Part shown: positions 48,825 to 60,500 of the stretch, piece by piece
Layout of the letters: every line of letters starts with the position of its first letter
Numbering within the stretch: the stretch's first letter is position 1
DNA from: Paramacrobiotus metropolitanus
Taxonomy: Eukaryota; Tardigrada; Eutardigrada; Parachela; Macrobiotidae
Assembly: GCF_019649055.1 (NCBI RefSeq)
Contig: NW_026570299.1
Location: forward strand, 372,001-436,000
Length of the DNA: 64,000 nt
Direction: 5' to 3'
Notes under the pieces: model-generated
Told to the model about the DNA's origin: nothing
The model's database searches: none
The model's input: the letters and a program-made list of their open reading frames with translations, nothing else
Program-made: the position numbers and the translations under genes

Positions 48825-48924
48825 CATTCTCGCTTTGAGCAGCTCATTCTCGCTTTGAGCAGCTCATTCTCGCTTTGAGCAGCTCATTCTCGCTTTGATC
48901 AGCTCATTCTCGCTTTGAGCAGCT
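48825..48924 (+). repeat. Five tandem copies of a 20-base unit upstream of the LINE
   Basis: CATTCTCGCTTTGAGCAGCT is repeated five times without interruption, with one substitution (GATC for GAGC) in the fourth copy. It ends 88 bases before the LINE gag start, where some LINEs carry tandem promoter monomers in their 5' UTR. Confidence 0.85.
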
Positions 48925-49011
48925 CGAATACGGATCTTAATTTTTTAGCACTGTAAAACCGTGTATCCGTGTACTGTATGTTAACTGTAGTGACCTTTAG
49001 CAATATTTTGA

Positions 49012-50227
49012 TTGGAAACTTTAAATATCATGGGAAACCCCGAAGACGGGGACGACTCTCATGTGGAAGATTTATCTCACCTACAGTATGTTGATCTGAT
49101 CAAGAAACTATCCGATATCATTGACGAATTGTACGACAACCTGCCATCCAAAGGTTCCAAGACCAAAATTCTGCCGATTCTGACCGATAACCAGGAGGCG
49201 TTGAAGCGCATTCCCTCCCTGCTGAAAGACCATCACATTCGCCTGTATGAAAACGCCCTGAAAACGGAGACCCAGCTGAGCACTGAGAAGGAACGTGTGA
49301 TCCAACTGACCCGCGCAAATGTCAACACTGCCGGTGCTACCACCAACGACTACGATACGGCAGAGCCATCCCGCCAGCGAGCAACCTACGCCAAGGTGGT
49401 CACCAGCTCCAGGCCGCCAAACCAAAAGAAAGTCCTGCTGTTACAACCTAAAGATGCCGCCCCGACCAACCGTGCCCGTAAGTCCGCCAACGAGATGGCT
49501 GATTTCTGCAAAACTCTGACCGAAATTCTACCCAATGGAATGGAAACTGCTAACATCACCCATATGAGACCGGCATCAGGTAAGTCAGTACTGGTGGAAT
49601 TCAAAAGCGAAGAAGATGCTGTGAGAGGAGAAGCGATGTTTGGTGAACATTCAGACAGACTTGGTGTGTCTATTAAAAAGCCCGCTTCCCGAAAATACAG
49701 AATGATCGTACGTAAAGTGCCAGTTGCCTTAACGGAAGATGAGTTTTTACGTGAGCTTTCGTCAAAAAATTTGCCAGAAAAAAGCGAGGTCAAAGTGGTA
49801 ACGTTTTTGAAAAGTAGACGTGCCGATCGTAGTACTTGTGCAGTTGTTATCGAAGTTGACCTTGCGACAAGAAATAATTTGCTAAACGACAGACAAACTG
49901 TGAAATTAGGGTGGTTTCTGTGTCCCGTTTCTGATCATTTCTATATTCCTCAGTGCAAAAAATGCTGCGAATTTTTCCATGATGAGAGAGATTGTAAAAA
50001 CAAGCCTTTGTGCGTATTGTGCTAAAGAGCATTTGTCAAGTGATTGTAAAGAAGATGATAATTTCGCTTGTGTGTGCGCCAATTGCCGTAAAGCCGGTAA
50101 ATCGTCAGCTGAAAATATGCATTCGGCCTTTGCACACGACTGGTGTGATGTCTACGTAGATCTAAAAAGTTCGAAAACCTTTTACAGTAGCTATCGAAAA
50201 AACGAAGTAAGATCCGGGAACCTATGA
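49012..50227 (+). CDS. LINE ORF1 (gag-like, zinc knuckles), one frameshift
   Basis: RNA-binding ORF1 protein of a non-LTR retrotransposon. The frame from 49012 (METLNIMGNPEDG; a second Met at 49030) is open to 50025. It has a Leu/Lys-rich helical N-terminal third, a linker (ATYAKVVTSSRPPNQ), a region with PRE/RRM-like text (KYRMIVRKVPVALTEDEFL) and the first zinc knuckle (CKKCCEFFHDERDC). The second knuckle (CAYCAKEHLSSDC) and a Cys/His-rich tail (CVCANC...HAFAHDWC) continue in the +1 frame to 50227, so one extra base near 49995-50010 breaks the frame. The TGA of this tail overlaps the ATG of ORF2 (ATGA at 50224-50227), a stop-start arrangement used for coupled translation. Confidence 0.8.
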
Positions 50228-53189
50228 AAGCTGATCCAACAATCATTGTGAAAGAAAATTCTACCTTGAAACCTGAAGTGAAAATTTCTAACCGGTTACG
50301 TAATGCTTGTACAGCTAAGATCCGTTATTCCAATGTAAGAAGTGTTAACAAAAAAGACAGCGAAATAAAATTTTTTTGTTCCGAAGCGGATATTATTGGT
50401 CTAACTGAGATTTGGGACGTTGATGAATTTGTTGATGAAAAGTTCGCGGATCTTCGTTCTTTTAACGTTTTCAGGAAAAAGCGAGTCGGTAAAATAGGTG
50501 GCGGAGTTGCATTAATTGTTCGACAAAACCTTAGACCCTTTAGGTTAACAGAACTGGAAACGGATACTCTTGAAGCAATTTTTGTTAAAATTTCTACATT
50601 TCTCCTGAAAAAGTTCAATCAACGATTCCGATCCTGTTACAGCATCTTGAAGAAAAAATTCCGGTTGTTAACATGTCTAAATTAATTATAATTGGTGATT
50701 TTAACATGCCAGGCAATAACTGGTTGAATATGAAAGGTCACTCACAAGTTGGCGATGATTTCATTTACTTCTTAAATGAATTTTCTCTAAGCCAAATAAT
50801 TAATTTCCCAACTCGTGAAACAAATTGTTTAGATTCTTGCGTGCTTTCCCCTAAGACGTGCGTGGCATACGTGAAGCCAATCAATCCACCGTCAGTCAAA
50901 TGCGATCACATCGCCTTTGAACTCTCCATTTCAGTGAAACGTAAAAAGTTTGTGCCGTATATGCCGCCGCGATGGTATATCTCGAATGCCGATGTACAAA
51001 ATTTCGTAACTGATTTAACTGAGATTAACTGGACTGACCTTTTGAAATCTTCGAATACCAACAACCGTGTAGAAAAGTTCGAAAAAGTATTTATTGAAAT
51101 TGCTGAACGATATTTCGTTTACAAGAGCGTAAAAGTTCGCGGCACCATTTTCTATCCGATAAACATAAAAAAGTCAATTAAACGGAGAAATAAAGCTTTC
51201 AAAAACTATCGTGATTTTATTACCTGCTCCAACGAAGAGCTAAAACGTCGCCTCAAATCAATATGGAAAAATTTATCGAGAAAAGCTGAACGGTTGATAT
51301 GTAAATTTGAACGTTGGCGCTTGACTGACGCTGCCACAGCAAGTCGTAATGATCCTAAGAAGTTTTGGCGTTTCGTCAAGTCTACCAGTAATAAGATCGG
51401 TATTCCCCCACTAAAGCTAAATGATGGCAATTTTGTTTCTTCTGATCTCCAAAAAGCATCTACGTTAAATCATGTTTATGCTGAATCTCAGGGACCGTGC
51501 AAGGAACACTGCATAGGGTCAGGTCTAAATTTGAGTATAGAGAACGAAGAGCCGGCTGTAATATCCGAGAGCATGATCTATTACCATATTGCACGTTGTT
51601 CGTCCACGTCTTCTAGTGGTCCTTTTAAAATCACTAACACCTTATTGAAATTAGCTGCTCCAGCGATCATCAAGCCGCTAAAAGTTATTTTCGAAGGCGC
51701 TTCAAATGAAGGTTGCTTTCCAACAATATGGAAAAAGTCTTTTATTGTCCCCATTCCAAAAAACTCGAAAGACCATACAAATCCGAATAATTATCGCCCG
51801 ATCTCCATGCTAAGCCCTTTATCAAAAGTTTTTGAACGATGCATAGACGAGCATATTCGTGAATATCTTAGAAAACACCTTAAATTAACTGACCACCAGT
51901 TTGCTTATCGCGAGAAACGCTCGTGCGAGCTACAGAATTTCTGGCTTATAAAATCTGTTAGTGACTTTGTCGAACGTGGTACCGATGTTCATGCCATATT
52001 TCTTGATTGCTCGAAAGCATTCGACAAATGTGACCATGAAAAAATTCTGCAAGCACTGATCAGATTGGGAATCTGCAGTCAGGTAGTTCACATAATAGAC
52101 GATTATTTACGAAACCGTGTCCAGTGTGTTATTATAAATGGTAATGTTTCGGATTTTTTGAAGGTAACTAGTGGGGTCCCGCAGGGTTCTGTCTTAGGAC
52201 CATGCTTGTTTATTTGTCTGCTAAATTTCCTTTCTTTTATTCTTACCCACGGCAGCGAACTATTAATTTTCGCCGATGATATTGCTGTTTATCGCCCAAT
52301 AATAACAGAAAGTGATAAGAATGCGTTACAGGTTGATATCGGAAATGTAAAAAATTGGGCCGATGAGAATAAACTTTTCTTTAACGTTAGCAAAACCTTT
52401 CATGTCTGTTTCTCGAAGAAAAGGTCACTTACGAGTACGCATGAGTATTTTCTTGATGGTACTGCAATAGAGCGCTGTGAAAGTGTGAAGTATCTGGGTA
52501 TCGTTGTAGACCGCTCATTAAAATGGAAGGAAAATACGGACGCTGTCGTTTCGAAATGTAGAAAAAGAATCCGTTGGATAAATTTTTTATTTAAAAGAGT
52601 AAATTCTGCTGCCCGCATTCAGTTATTTAAATCCTTAGTGCTACCTGTCTTTGACTATTGTTGTTCTGTTGTCCCTCCCTTTCATAAAACCAGCCGAGAT
52701 AAACTTGACAAATGTATGGAGCGATTTCTAAAAACCGTCCCTTTGGGCCATAGCGACTTTAAAGGTCAATTAAATGAGTTAAATTGGGACTGTTTCGAAG
52801 TTCGCAGGATGAAGAAATGTCTAATCCTCGCCTACAAATTAATATTTTGCCGCATCCCGCTTGGGGAGAGATTTTATCTTCCATATGAACACGATTCCGC
52901 TGGTTTTGTTTCTGTTGCAGGTAACACCCGGTCCGTACACCGACTCCTAAATCACCCGTATCCAATTCGCCCAGCCCCGACAGTGCTTTGCGGAAATTCG
53001 GTAATACCGTCGCCGGAATCCTTTGTTCATAAAGTCTGTAAGCTATGGAACGAAATAATCTTACCGAAAGAATCCTATTCTTCAGTCAACACCTTCAAGG
53101 ATGCCCTCGACAGAGTCACCTGGAGTAAACTGCAGTGGACAAAACTGCAGCGGACTAAGAAAAACTGCGATACCGACCTGTTGTACTAG
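50224..53189 (+). mobile_element. LINE ORF2: apurinic-type endonuclease and reverse transcriptase, one frameshift
   Basis: Polyprotein that nicks target DNA and copies the element RNA. The frame from 50224 holds the endonuclease start (IRYSNVRSVNKKDSE, ADIIGLTEIWD with catalytic Glu, GGGVALIVRQN); after a -1 shift near 50590 it continues in the frame of 50673: LIIIGDFNMP (catalytic GDFN), then SVKCDHIAFEL (position of the SDH motif, here CDH). The reverse transcriptase follows: RPISMLSPLSKVFER, FLDCSKAFDKCDH, GVPQGSVLGP, LLIFADDIAVY. It ends KLWNEIILPKESYSS and about 35 more residues at 53189. Long intact RT and only two single-base lesions in the whole element indicate a young copy of the Jockey/CR1 group. 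The endonuclease has a shortened stretch around the shift. Related to, but not the source of, the truncated copy at 29351. Confidence 0.85.
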
Positions 53190-53430
53190 ATTATCAATTA
53201 TATAATATTTCTTCTGACCACGAACGGACCTCTGACGACTGCTTCCACTTTGTTTATTGTTTGTCGGAATATGAGCATGTACCACGTAAACGTGTAATGA
53301 CCTTTTACAAATTTTAAAACTTTTATTTTTGATAATGTCGACTTTTGTTGCTTTTGTCTCGAGAGTCAAATGCTTTGAGGGGACCGTGTCCCGATGCATA
53401 AGACAATAAATTCAATTCAATTAATTTAAT
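53190..53430 (+). mobile_element. Presumed 3' UTR of the LINE
   Basis: About 240 bases of non-coding sequence follow the ORF2 stop and finish in an AATAAATTCAATTCAATTAA tract (53405-53425), a short-repeat tail like those of LINEs that lack poly(A). The exact end and any target duplication could not be fixed. Confidence 0.45.
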
Positions 53431-54409
53431 ACTTCTTAATTTAGCACAAAAATTGCATTTGTTAATATTTGACCATAACGCTATTACGAAACATCAGGTT
53501 TTAAATCCATAACAAACAAAATATGTTCACGTAATGGCTTCTCTATTATACGAGGCGAGGCGTATGCATAAATCTGATTTCTTTGACAAAAAATTCTTAA
53601 GCGCTTCTCATACAACAAATACTGCAGCGATCGGAATCAAAATCATCAAATTAAACCCCACAGACTATGTTTACGGAAAATTACACACTTTCATCGCGCA
53701 AACTGCGCAGCAACCACTAACAGCCTAAAACTGGTACGTTCATAATTATAAATGGATTTGTTATGAAATATCTCGTATACAGGTATCAAATAAGCGAACC
53801 GATATTTTACGCCTTTTTCTTTGTTACGATGTATCGCCTTCAATAGCATATCTACTCGTTAATGAGTAATGACGTACGCTAACAATAAGTACTACCGCAG
53901 ACATTTCTGGCCATTACGAAAAAGCACTAAAGCAAGATAGGAAAGCGTTCTCTTTGTTGGATTACATGTCGGAACTGGAGGATCTGATGCCACTCATACC
54001 AGTGTGCTTAAAAAATTTCGGGGTTCCGGTTAAACAAAGCTCTCTTGGTAAAGCTGTAATGCTTAATCACAATCTACGTTAATTATCAAGGTAAGCACGG
54101 TAAAGTGTAAAGCAAGAAGTGCAGTGTAAAGCAAGCGTAATGCTTATCGATCCTTCCAGCTCGCATAAATTATCTGGAAGTCCCTTGTTAAAGTCAGTCA
54201 CCACTTCCTTTAAGTACTTAAGTCAATCTGACAAAAATCAAATTTATTCCGAGATGTTGCACCATAATGGTGTATGTTTAGCCGGAAATGACGCAGCAAC
54301 ACCAGAACAAGAAAGCATGAGAAATTATGGATCGTTTCTGAAGAATTTTAATGCAATTATGACATTGGTAAGCGTATCGACTCACGTCACATAATACACC
54401 ATTTTTAAT
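53431..54409. other. Unassigned stretch
   Basis: A 91-codon plus-strand frame (54119-54394; contains SSHKLSGSPLLKSV) has plausible composition but no recognised domain and no splice neighbours. The rest is non-coding as far as I can tell. Confidence 0.35.
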
Positions 54410-54560
54410 CCTGCAAAAACGTGTGCGATTCTTCCTGAAACACAACCGCCGATGACATCAACATCAATCGTATCGTTATGCAACGGCAGAACGAGCACCT
54501 CCGCCGTACTCTCGGGTTATTAACTTTATAACTGCCGGGCATCTCTCAGCCCGAGTAATT
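54410..54560. repeat. Decayed third copy of the 19.1/35.5-kb module
   Basis: ACACAACCGCC, ATGACATC, GCAACGGCA and TTATTAACTTTATAACTGCC, then GGGCATCTCT, follow in the same order as in 19110-19330 and 35530-35750. More mutated than either. It lies just upstream of the second GPCR gene. Confidence 0.5.
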
Positions 54561-54952
54561 GCGCGCTCTTACACCGGGTTAAACAGGATGGATTGATTGA
54601 GGCTCAGGTTTAATTCCCGGGTGCATCCCGCTATCGAGTAAATCGACCCCTACCGCCCACACCTCTATCCGCTGTCATTTGCGCGCTGTCACTCCGGTGC
54701 TCACTATAAAACACACCACTTATGGATTATTAATTGCCGGCCCATTGATTTCCTTTTGCGCGCGCTCCTCACATTTTGTTTGTCATACCGGCGCCATCGT
54801 TAATTTCTATCACTCCGATCTTCAACCGTCACGATTGATATTTACTCTTCCTGCCAAACACGACGAATTCGTCTTCCGGGATAATTCTCGGATTAAGCAC
54901 GCCGGTATCTTCATTGACATTATGCACGAAAACACAGAATTTCTCGTTTAAA

Positions 54953-56533
54953 ATGCCGGTGATAAATAGCTGTAATTTAACAAACGCTAATATTTCTTTC
55001 GCGCGCAACTGTTCACCGGCGATTAATGTCACCGTTCCCGCGATTATTTCAACATGGTATTTCCCAGCGGTATCCCGCGTGATTCTCTGCATCCTCCAAC
55101 TAACGCTAAACATCGCTATGCTGTCAGCATTCATCATCCGCAAAGACCTCCGCACTTCCTTCACCGTGTACATAATTTTCTTACTATCCAGCAACGTTTT
55201 TTACGCTTTATGCGAGCATCCTCTGGAGATCATTCGCATCAGCTATTCCGCGTGGTGGCTGCCATCCGGCGCGTGTTCCTTATACCTATATTTACTGTGG
55301 GTGTCCTGCGCCGTCCCCATGCACACGCACGTGCTCATCACCATTAACCGCATTTGGGCCATCGCCTTCCCGCATTCCTACCGGCAACATCATTCTTCTA
55401 AGGTGGCCTGTTTAATGTGTCTGGGGAATGTTGTTTACGTGCATGTGGTGTGTTTACCGCTGGTGATGCTGGATCAGCTGCGGTATGCGGTCAATGCGGA
55501 AAAGTACGGCTGCTCGCTGAATTTCGATGTCAGCCAGGTGAACGACTACGCCAGCACGGTGCAGTTTATTGTGTACGATGGACCGATTGTGTTTGTGGTG
55601 TTGGCCTATCCGTTTCTGTATTATAAACAAACGCAGCGGCGGAAGATTGGGAGTAGTTGGAGTAGTGGGCGGCCCAGTGTGTCGCATCGCCGGGAGAGCA
55701 CGAATCCCGGGGATGACGAGGAGTTGGGGGAAGTTGGGCAGAAAAAGGTAAATAAATACGCGCACGTCATAATTATAGAAGCAGTTATAATACAGTGTGA
55801 TTGCAGCTGTTTGCATATACGACGGAATGGTAAAACTATGTGTGTCGGCGTTGATCTCCCACACAAACCGGTTTTTACCTACGTAATACCTTGGCTAATA
55901 ATGTTAACCAGATGAACCAATTTCGCGCGTACGTCTTTTTGCTTCAGAAATAAATTCCTGAACATCGATTTTGTTTAACGTATGGATTATTGAACAGGCG
56001 TAGTAGCAATCGACATATTGCAGAGCGTTTACGATAGTCGAACATTTAATGCAGTTTCTCGTAATTTAAGACGCAGTTGTATACGCTATACGCTTTGCTG
56101 GTCCAATAATTTGTTTCTCTCACGATAAGCACGTTCCGTGTATGGGCAAAACATTGAAATTTAATTAAATTTCCATGAATTGCTTAAATTTGGATGAATC
56201 GCTTAACGATATTCCCGATGACTAATAATTATTAATTTTTATGTTTTCCAGACTCAGATAACGAAGACGATTACGACCGGCAAGGAAGCCTCGCGGCCCT
56301 TCGTCGTGCTAACGTTGTTGACAATTAGCGTGTTCATTTGCTGGACTCCGGTGATGACCTTTTGGACCATTACCTGCTTCGTCTCCCTGGATTCAGATAT
56401 GACAGTGTTTAGAAATTTTGCCGTTGTGCTGTTCGCTTTACAACCTGTGCTGGATCCGATCCTGTTTGCTGTTAGTTTGCAAAGTTTTCGCACGATCGTT
56501 GTTCGCGGGTTGAGCAAACTGACGAAGTGTTGA
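54953..56533 (+). CDS. Orphan rhodopsin-class GPCR with NRIWA in place of DRY
   Basis: Seven-transmembrane plasma-membrane receptor, two exons: 54953-55747 (265 codons, donor AAG/GTAAAT, phase 0) and 56252-56533 (TQITKTITTGKEASRPF to the stop), 358 residues. The start has a good context (AAAATGCC); the extracellular N-terminus carries several N-x-S/T sites. TM1 begins near FPAVSRVILCILQL. TM3 has its conserved Cys in SGACSLYLYLLW and ends in VLITINRIWAIAFPHSY, replacing (D/E)RY with NRI. ECL2 has the disulfide Cys in KYGCSLNF. TM6 keeps CWTP; TM7 reads LQPVLDPILFAV, so NPxxY is DPxxF. These variants recall orphan receptor families expanded in tardigrades (recollection, not a search). Ligand unknown; loss of DRY and NPxxY may alter activation. 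Confidence 0.85.
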
Positions 56534-57563
56534 TAGCGCAAACGATCTACAAAATTGTGGGCAACGAAATCAAAGTGATGTTACACAGCTGTTCGTTCGA
56601 CATTTTTCTGCCATGCAATAAGTAACTCCCGTACAGCCCATAAATCTGCTTGGTAAAGCCGGAAAATGTAATGAACAAAAGTTTTTTAAAAGAATGAAAA
56701 TGACGAAACTGACAGTTTCCTAAAATTGCCGCTCTGAAGAAAAGGAAGCGCACACGCTAAAATAATAAATAGCCAATGCAAAAATAAAAGTACTTATTAT
56801 CTGCTCAAAAATCACCGGCTTGGCCAAATTTTCTATCTCATCTCCATAATATATGCCGTGCTTGTGCTGAAAGAATCATGCACCATGCAGTTTATAAGTT
56901 AGACATTCATAAGTTTACGTACATAAATACTCTGTACACGATCTGCGTACGTACAGACTACGTACGTACATACTCTGTACACGATCCTTTTACCTTCATT
57001 ACAATAATCGATTATCGTTTGGCGATAGCCCTAAAGAAATGTCGAAATAGGTCACTAAATCAAAATTCAATAGCCAAAAACCTAGTGAGTGCTTCTTCCG
57101 ATTCTGCAACACGGTCATCATGCAGTAACTGGTTAGTGTGCAGTAATTTTTGGCCGGTGACAAAATCCCGGCAGCTGACATGACAACCGGAACATGTTCA
57201 CATGAATGCACTTCACATCAGTGTACAGGCTGTTACGGACGATCATCTGCGTAGTGTGTACAAATGTTGTGTAGCACCTGCGCGTTAAGGAAACTGAGTA
57301 CAACTGCAAATCCAATAAAAATAGTTAGTCTGTAAGTTATTAAAAATTTACGTCATGTTTTTTATGTTTGTTTAGAAAACGCCAGCAAGTTTCGATCCGT
57401 AACAAGGGTATTTAGGCGCCTTTAACATGAACAAATTAAACGCGTTTTCTCGATAGCATATGCAATGACAGCGGCTGCACCATGCAGAGAATGGCATTCC
57501 CATTTCCTACACAGCAAAACACCATGTGCATGTCGAAATGCATGCCGCCCGCAATTATTCCGT
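56534..57563. other. Intergenic stretch between convergent GPCR and cathepsin genes
   Basis: There are no supported genes. ACTCTGTACACGATC occurs twice (56930 and 56971) as a short direct repeat in a TACGTAC-rich tract. A run of AATAAAATAGT-type sequence near 57315 could serve as a minus- or plus-strand polyadenylation region. Confidence 0.4.
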
Positions 57564-60500
57564 TTATTTAAACACGAATCCGGAAGCATTAAAACTATTC
57601 AGACAAGAAATAATTCTCGTCAATTTAGCACCAGACAAAATCACTAGGCGGTGCACACTGCGCCTTTCCGTGCGGAAATCGAACCACATCCCGGGCGGAC
57701 AGGTCTGCACGGCCTGTTGCGGAGGATTGATGTTAGACCAGCAGTAGCACCAGTACGGCTGACACAGCGCCAGTCCGTACCACGTGTACGCCCCGCCCCG
57801 TCCTTGGCAGTTGGCCAGGTTGCAGGCTTTGGCAAAGATAGCTGGTGGAGGCGACGGCCATGACGCGTTGCTCAGGGGCGCCGGTGCCTTCGGCGCGCAG
57901 AAGGTGGCGTTGGGGGCTTTGCACGACAGCGTGGATTTGTCGAAATACTGACCGACATCGCAGCGCTGCCACGTGGGCACTTTGTTCTGGCAGTTGCAGT
58001 AGTTCTTGCTGCACGGACTCAACTGGTAGTTGCCACCGGCTTTGTCGAAGCAGAACAGAGGATCGCAACGGTCGTAACCTGAAAAATGTTGACGTCAAAA
58101 TTTATTATTCTTTAGATACTCCTATGCTTTTTTCAGGATAGCATAGAAAAGCTGATCATAGCAAGCATCTAATAAATAACCAAAACATGGGGAAAACCTA
58201 ATTATACAGTCCACTACACTTGTAGATACGTCATACCACACTCGTTACAGCAAGTCTGAACCAAAAATAAAAAGGGCTGTACATGCTAATTACATAAGAT
58301 AATAATACACCTAATAAATTTTAGCTTAAGTACGGCAACAATGCATAGAATTACATGGAAACCACCAAAACCTTTAAGTAATAATTACCATACTGTATAT
58401 CGGATACAAACTAAGAATGTACCAAATTGAAGACCTAATGCAATATATATAAATAAATTATGTGTTACGAGTATGGCTGGGTGAAGTACAGTTTGTATGG
58501 ACAGCCTTACTGTGACGTAGTTCGCAACGGAAGGAAGTGGCCAGAAAGTATCAGCCAATTAGTAATGTGCTAAGTGTACTTTGATCTCTCATAAAACAAT
58601 CAATAAAATGTTGACTTATGGTTTGTCTATGAGTGCTTTTGAGATGGAGGCGTGTTCTCTCGTCTTTCATATTTTGTATCAAAAATCACTGATGATTGCT
58701 CGAGGGAGAAGAACTTCTTGTGAATGAATTAGTATCATCTAGCATGGCTAGCAGCTCTGGAATATCTTGTCGGGAAAGTGTTCTCTGAATAACGTCTTAG
58801 CCTTGATGTTGTTGCACTGTTAGCTTGAATGAGTTTAGATAAAGGTCATCGTGATTAAGGTTGATTGGGTTAGCGTCAGCTTAGTTGTCATACAGCCGTT
58901 AGGTCATACCACCTCAAACATCAACTAACACCTATCAGTTGACAGATGCCTGATAAAATAATACATAACAGACGCCGAAAAAAATGCAAACGCATAAGAA
59001 AGCCACTATAAACTATGTACAGAACTAGAGATACACGTACCAGCAGGGCGACCGGCTTTGGCGGGCGTTGTGATCGGCGTCGTCGTCGTTGTGGTCGTCG
59101 TCGTGCTGGTCGTCGTCGACGGCCCGGTGGTGGTCGTGGTCTGCAGCGCGGTCCCCGCCATCAAATAATCCTCAATTCCTAAATGGTTAGTTCCCCGGAG
59201 GAACTTGAAGAACCCCCCGATCCCCCATCCAGTCCCCCAGGAATTGGCCACCAACCAGTAATCCACCCCGTTCTCCGTGCCCCAACCAATCAACTTGACG
59301 GCGTGCCCGCCTACCAGGCCGCCGGTCACGTGCTGGTACACTCCAGACTGATAGGAGTACAGATCTTGATACACCTGAATAACCGTCGTCATAGGCCCGT
59401 TGGACATGAGCTCAAACTGGATCTGTTTTATGACGGATTCGTTCTTCACGGACACCGCAGGCCGCCGGTGGGACCGCTTGTGAACAGGTTGCCCATACCG
59501 TAATAAGTTCCACCTGCAGATACGAGAGTGAGAATGAAAGGACCAAAGAAAACTGGACTGGTAAAATAACAAATACGTTTTTTGCACTGCGGACATTTTT
59601 GCAATATGGATTCGCGTAGCGGACACCAGACACACGGGATTCTCCGCGACGTTCCCCATGACAAAAACTTTTCAAAACTTGTTTACGGGATAATTATGTA
59701 AGGGCGGGCCGCCCCGCCCTCCTGAGTAGCTATTCGCTGTTTCTGGGGATTTTCACCCCGCACATTTCTGCGCTGTTTTGACGGACCTGCAGCACAGTTG
59801 CACTGGCTGCAGGATCCTTCCTCATTAGTCTGGTGTTGCTGCGCCACGGTGCGCATTAGATTCGGCAATAAAGCCTCATCCGGGTTCACCGCTGTTCGCT
59901 GTCGAGGATACGCGTGGCGCCCATACGGCCCCGCGTTATATGGTAGCAGATCTGGCTATCGTTTCCAGCTGCGCGCGCTCGTCGCGCCCGCAGCACCTCT
60001 GAGTTATGAACCCCATTTAACCCCGGGGTGTGGAGCTACATTCCCACCCCCACGCGGAACGTGATGGATCCTCCCAACTGACGGAGATGGACGCCTCCCG
60101 CGATGGATTCCTCCTCAGAATGGACGGAGATGCCTCCCCAGAATGGACGGAGAAGCCGCGGGGCGAGAAACGCCTCCTGCGATGCCGCGGAGCGAGAAAC
60201 GCCTCCTGCGATGCCGACGGCGAACGCGACCCGGACCAGCGGGAAACCAGAACGGATACACCGCCAACAGCAGCACCAACTCCGATCCCAACGGCACGGA
60301 TCGACCACCAGCACCACGCCGAGAATTCCCCCACCAAAACACTGCCCGAACTTCCTGGGACGGCGACATCGCCCCGGACGGAGCAGTGGATTTCACCGCG
60401 GATTTGCGTGCTTTGTTTTTTTTGCAGGGGTCACGGGCCACATAGACCCCAAACCCCTGCCCAAATTTCCCCAGAACGTGACCTTTCCCTTGCTGAAGAA

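Noticed and set aside
48825-48924. CRISPR array
   Set aside because: The 20-base units are strictly contiguous with no unique spacers, and the DNA is eukaryotic.
49985-50015. Programmed frameshifting in the LINE gag at an A-rich site (TAAAAAC)
   Set aside because: The required change is +1, not -1, and the codon phase does not place the heptamer as X-XXY-YYZ; a simple one-base lesion is more likely.
55454-55864. Minus-strand frame of 136 codons opposite the second GPCR
   Set aside because: It lies fully antisense to a transmembrane exon with correct family motifs; its own composition is an antisense artefact.
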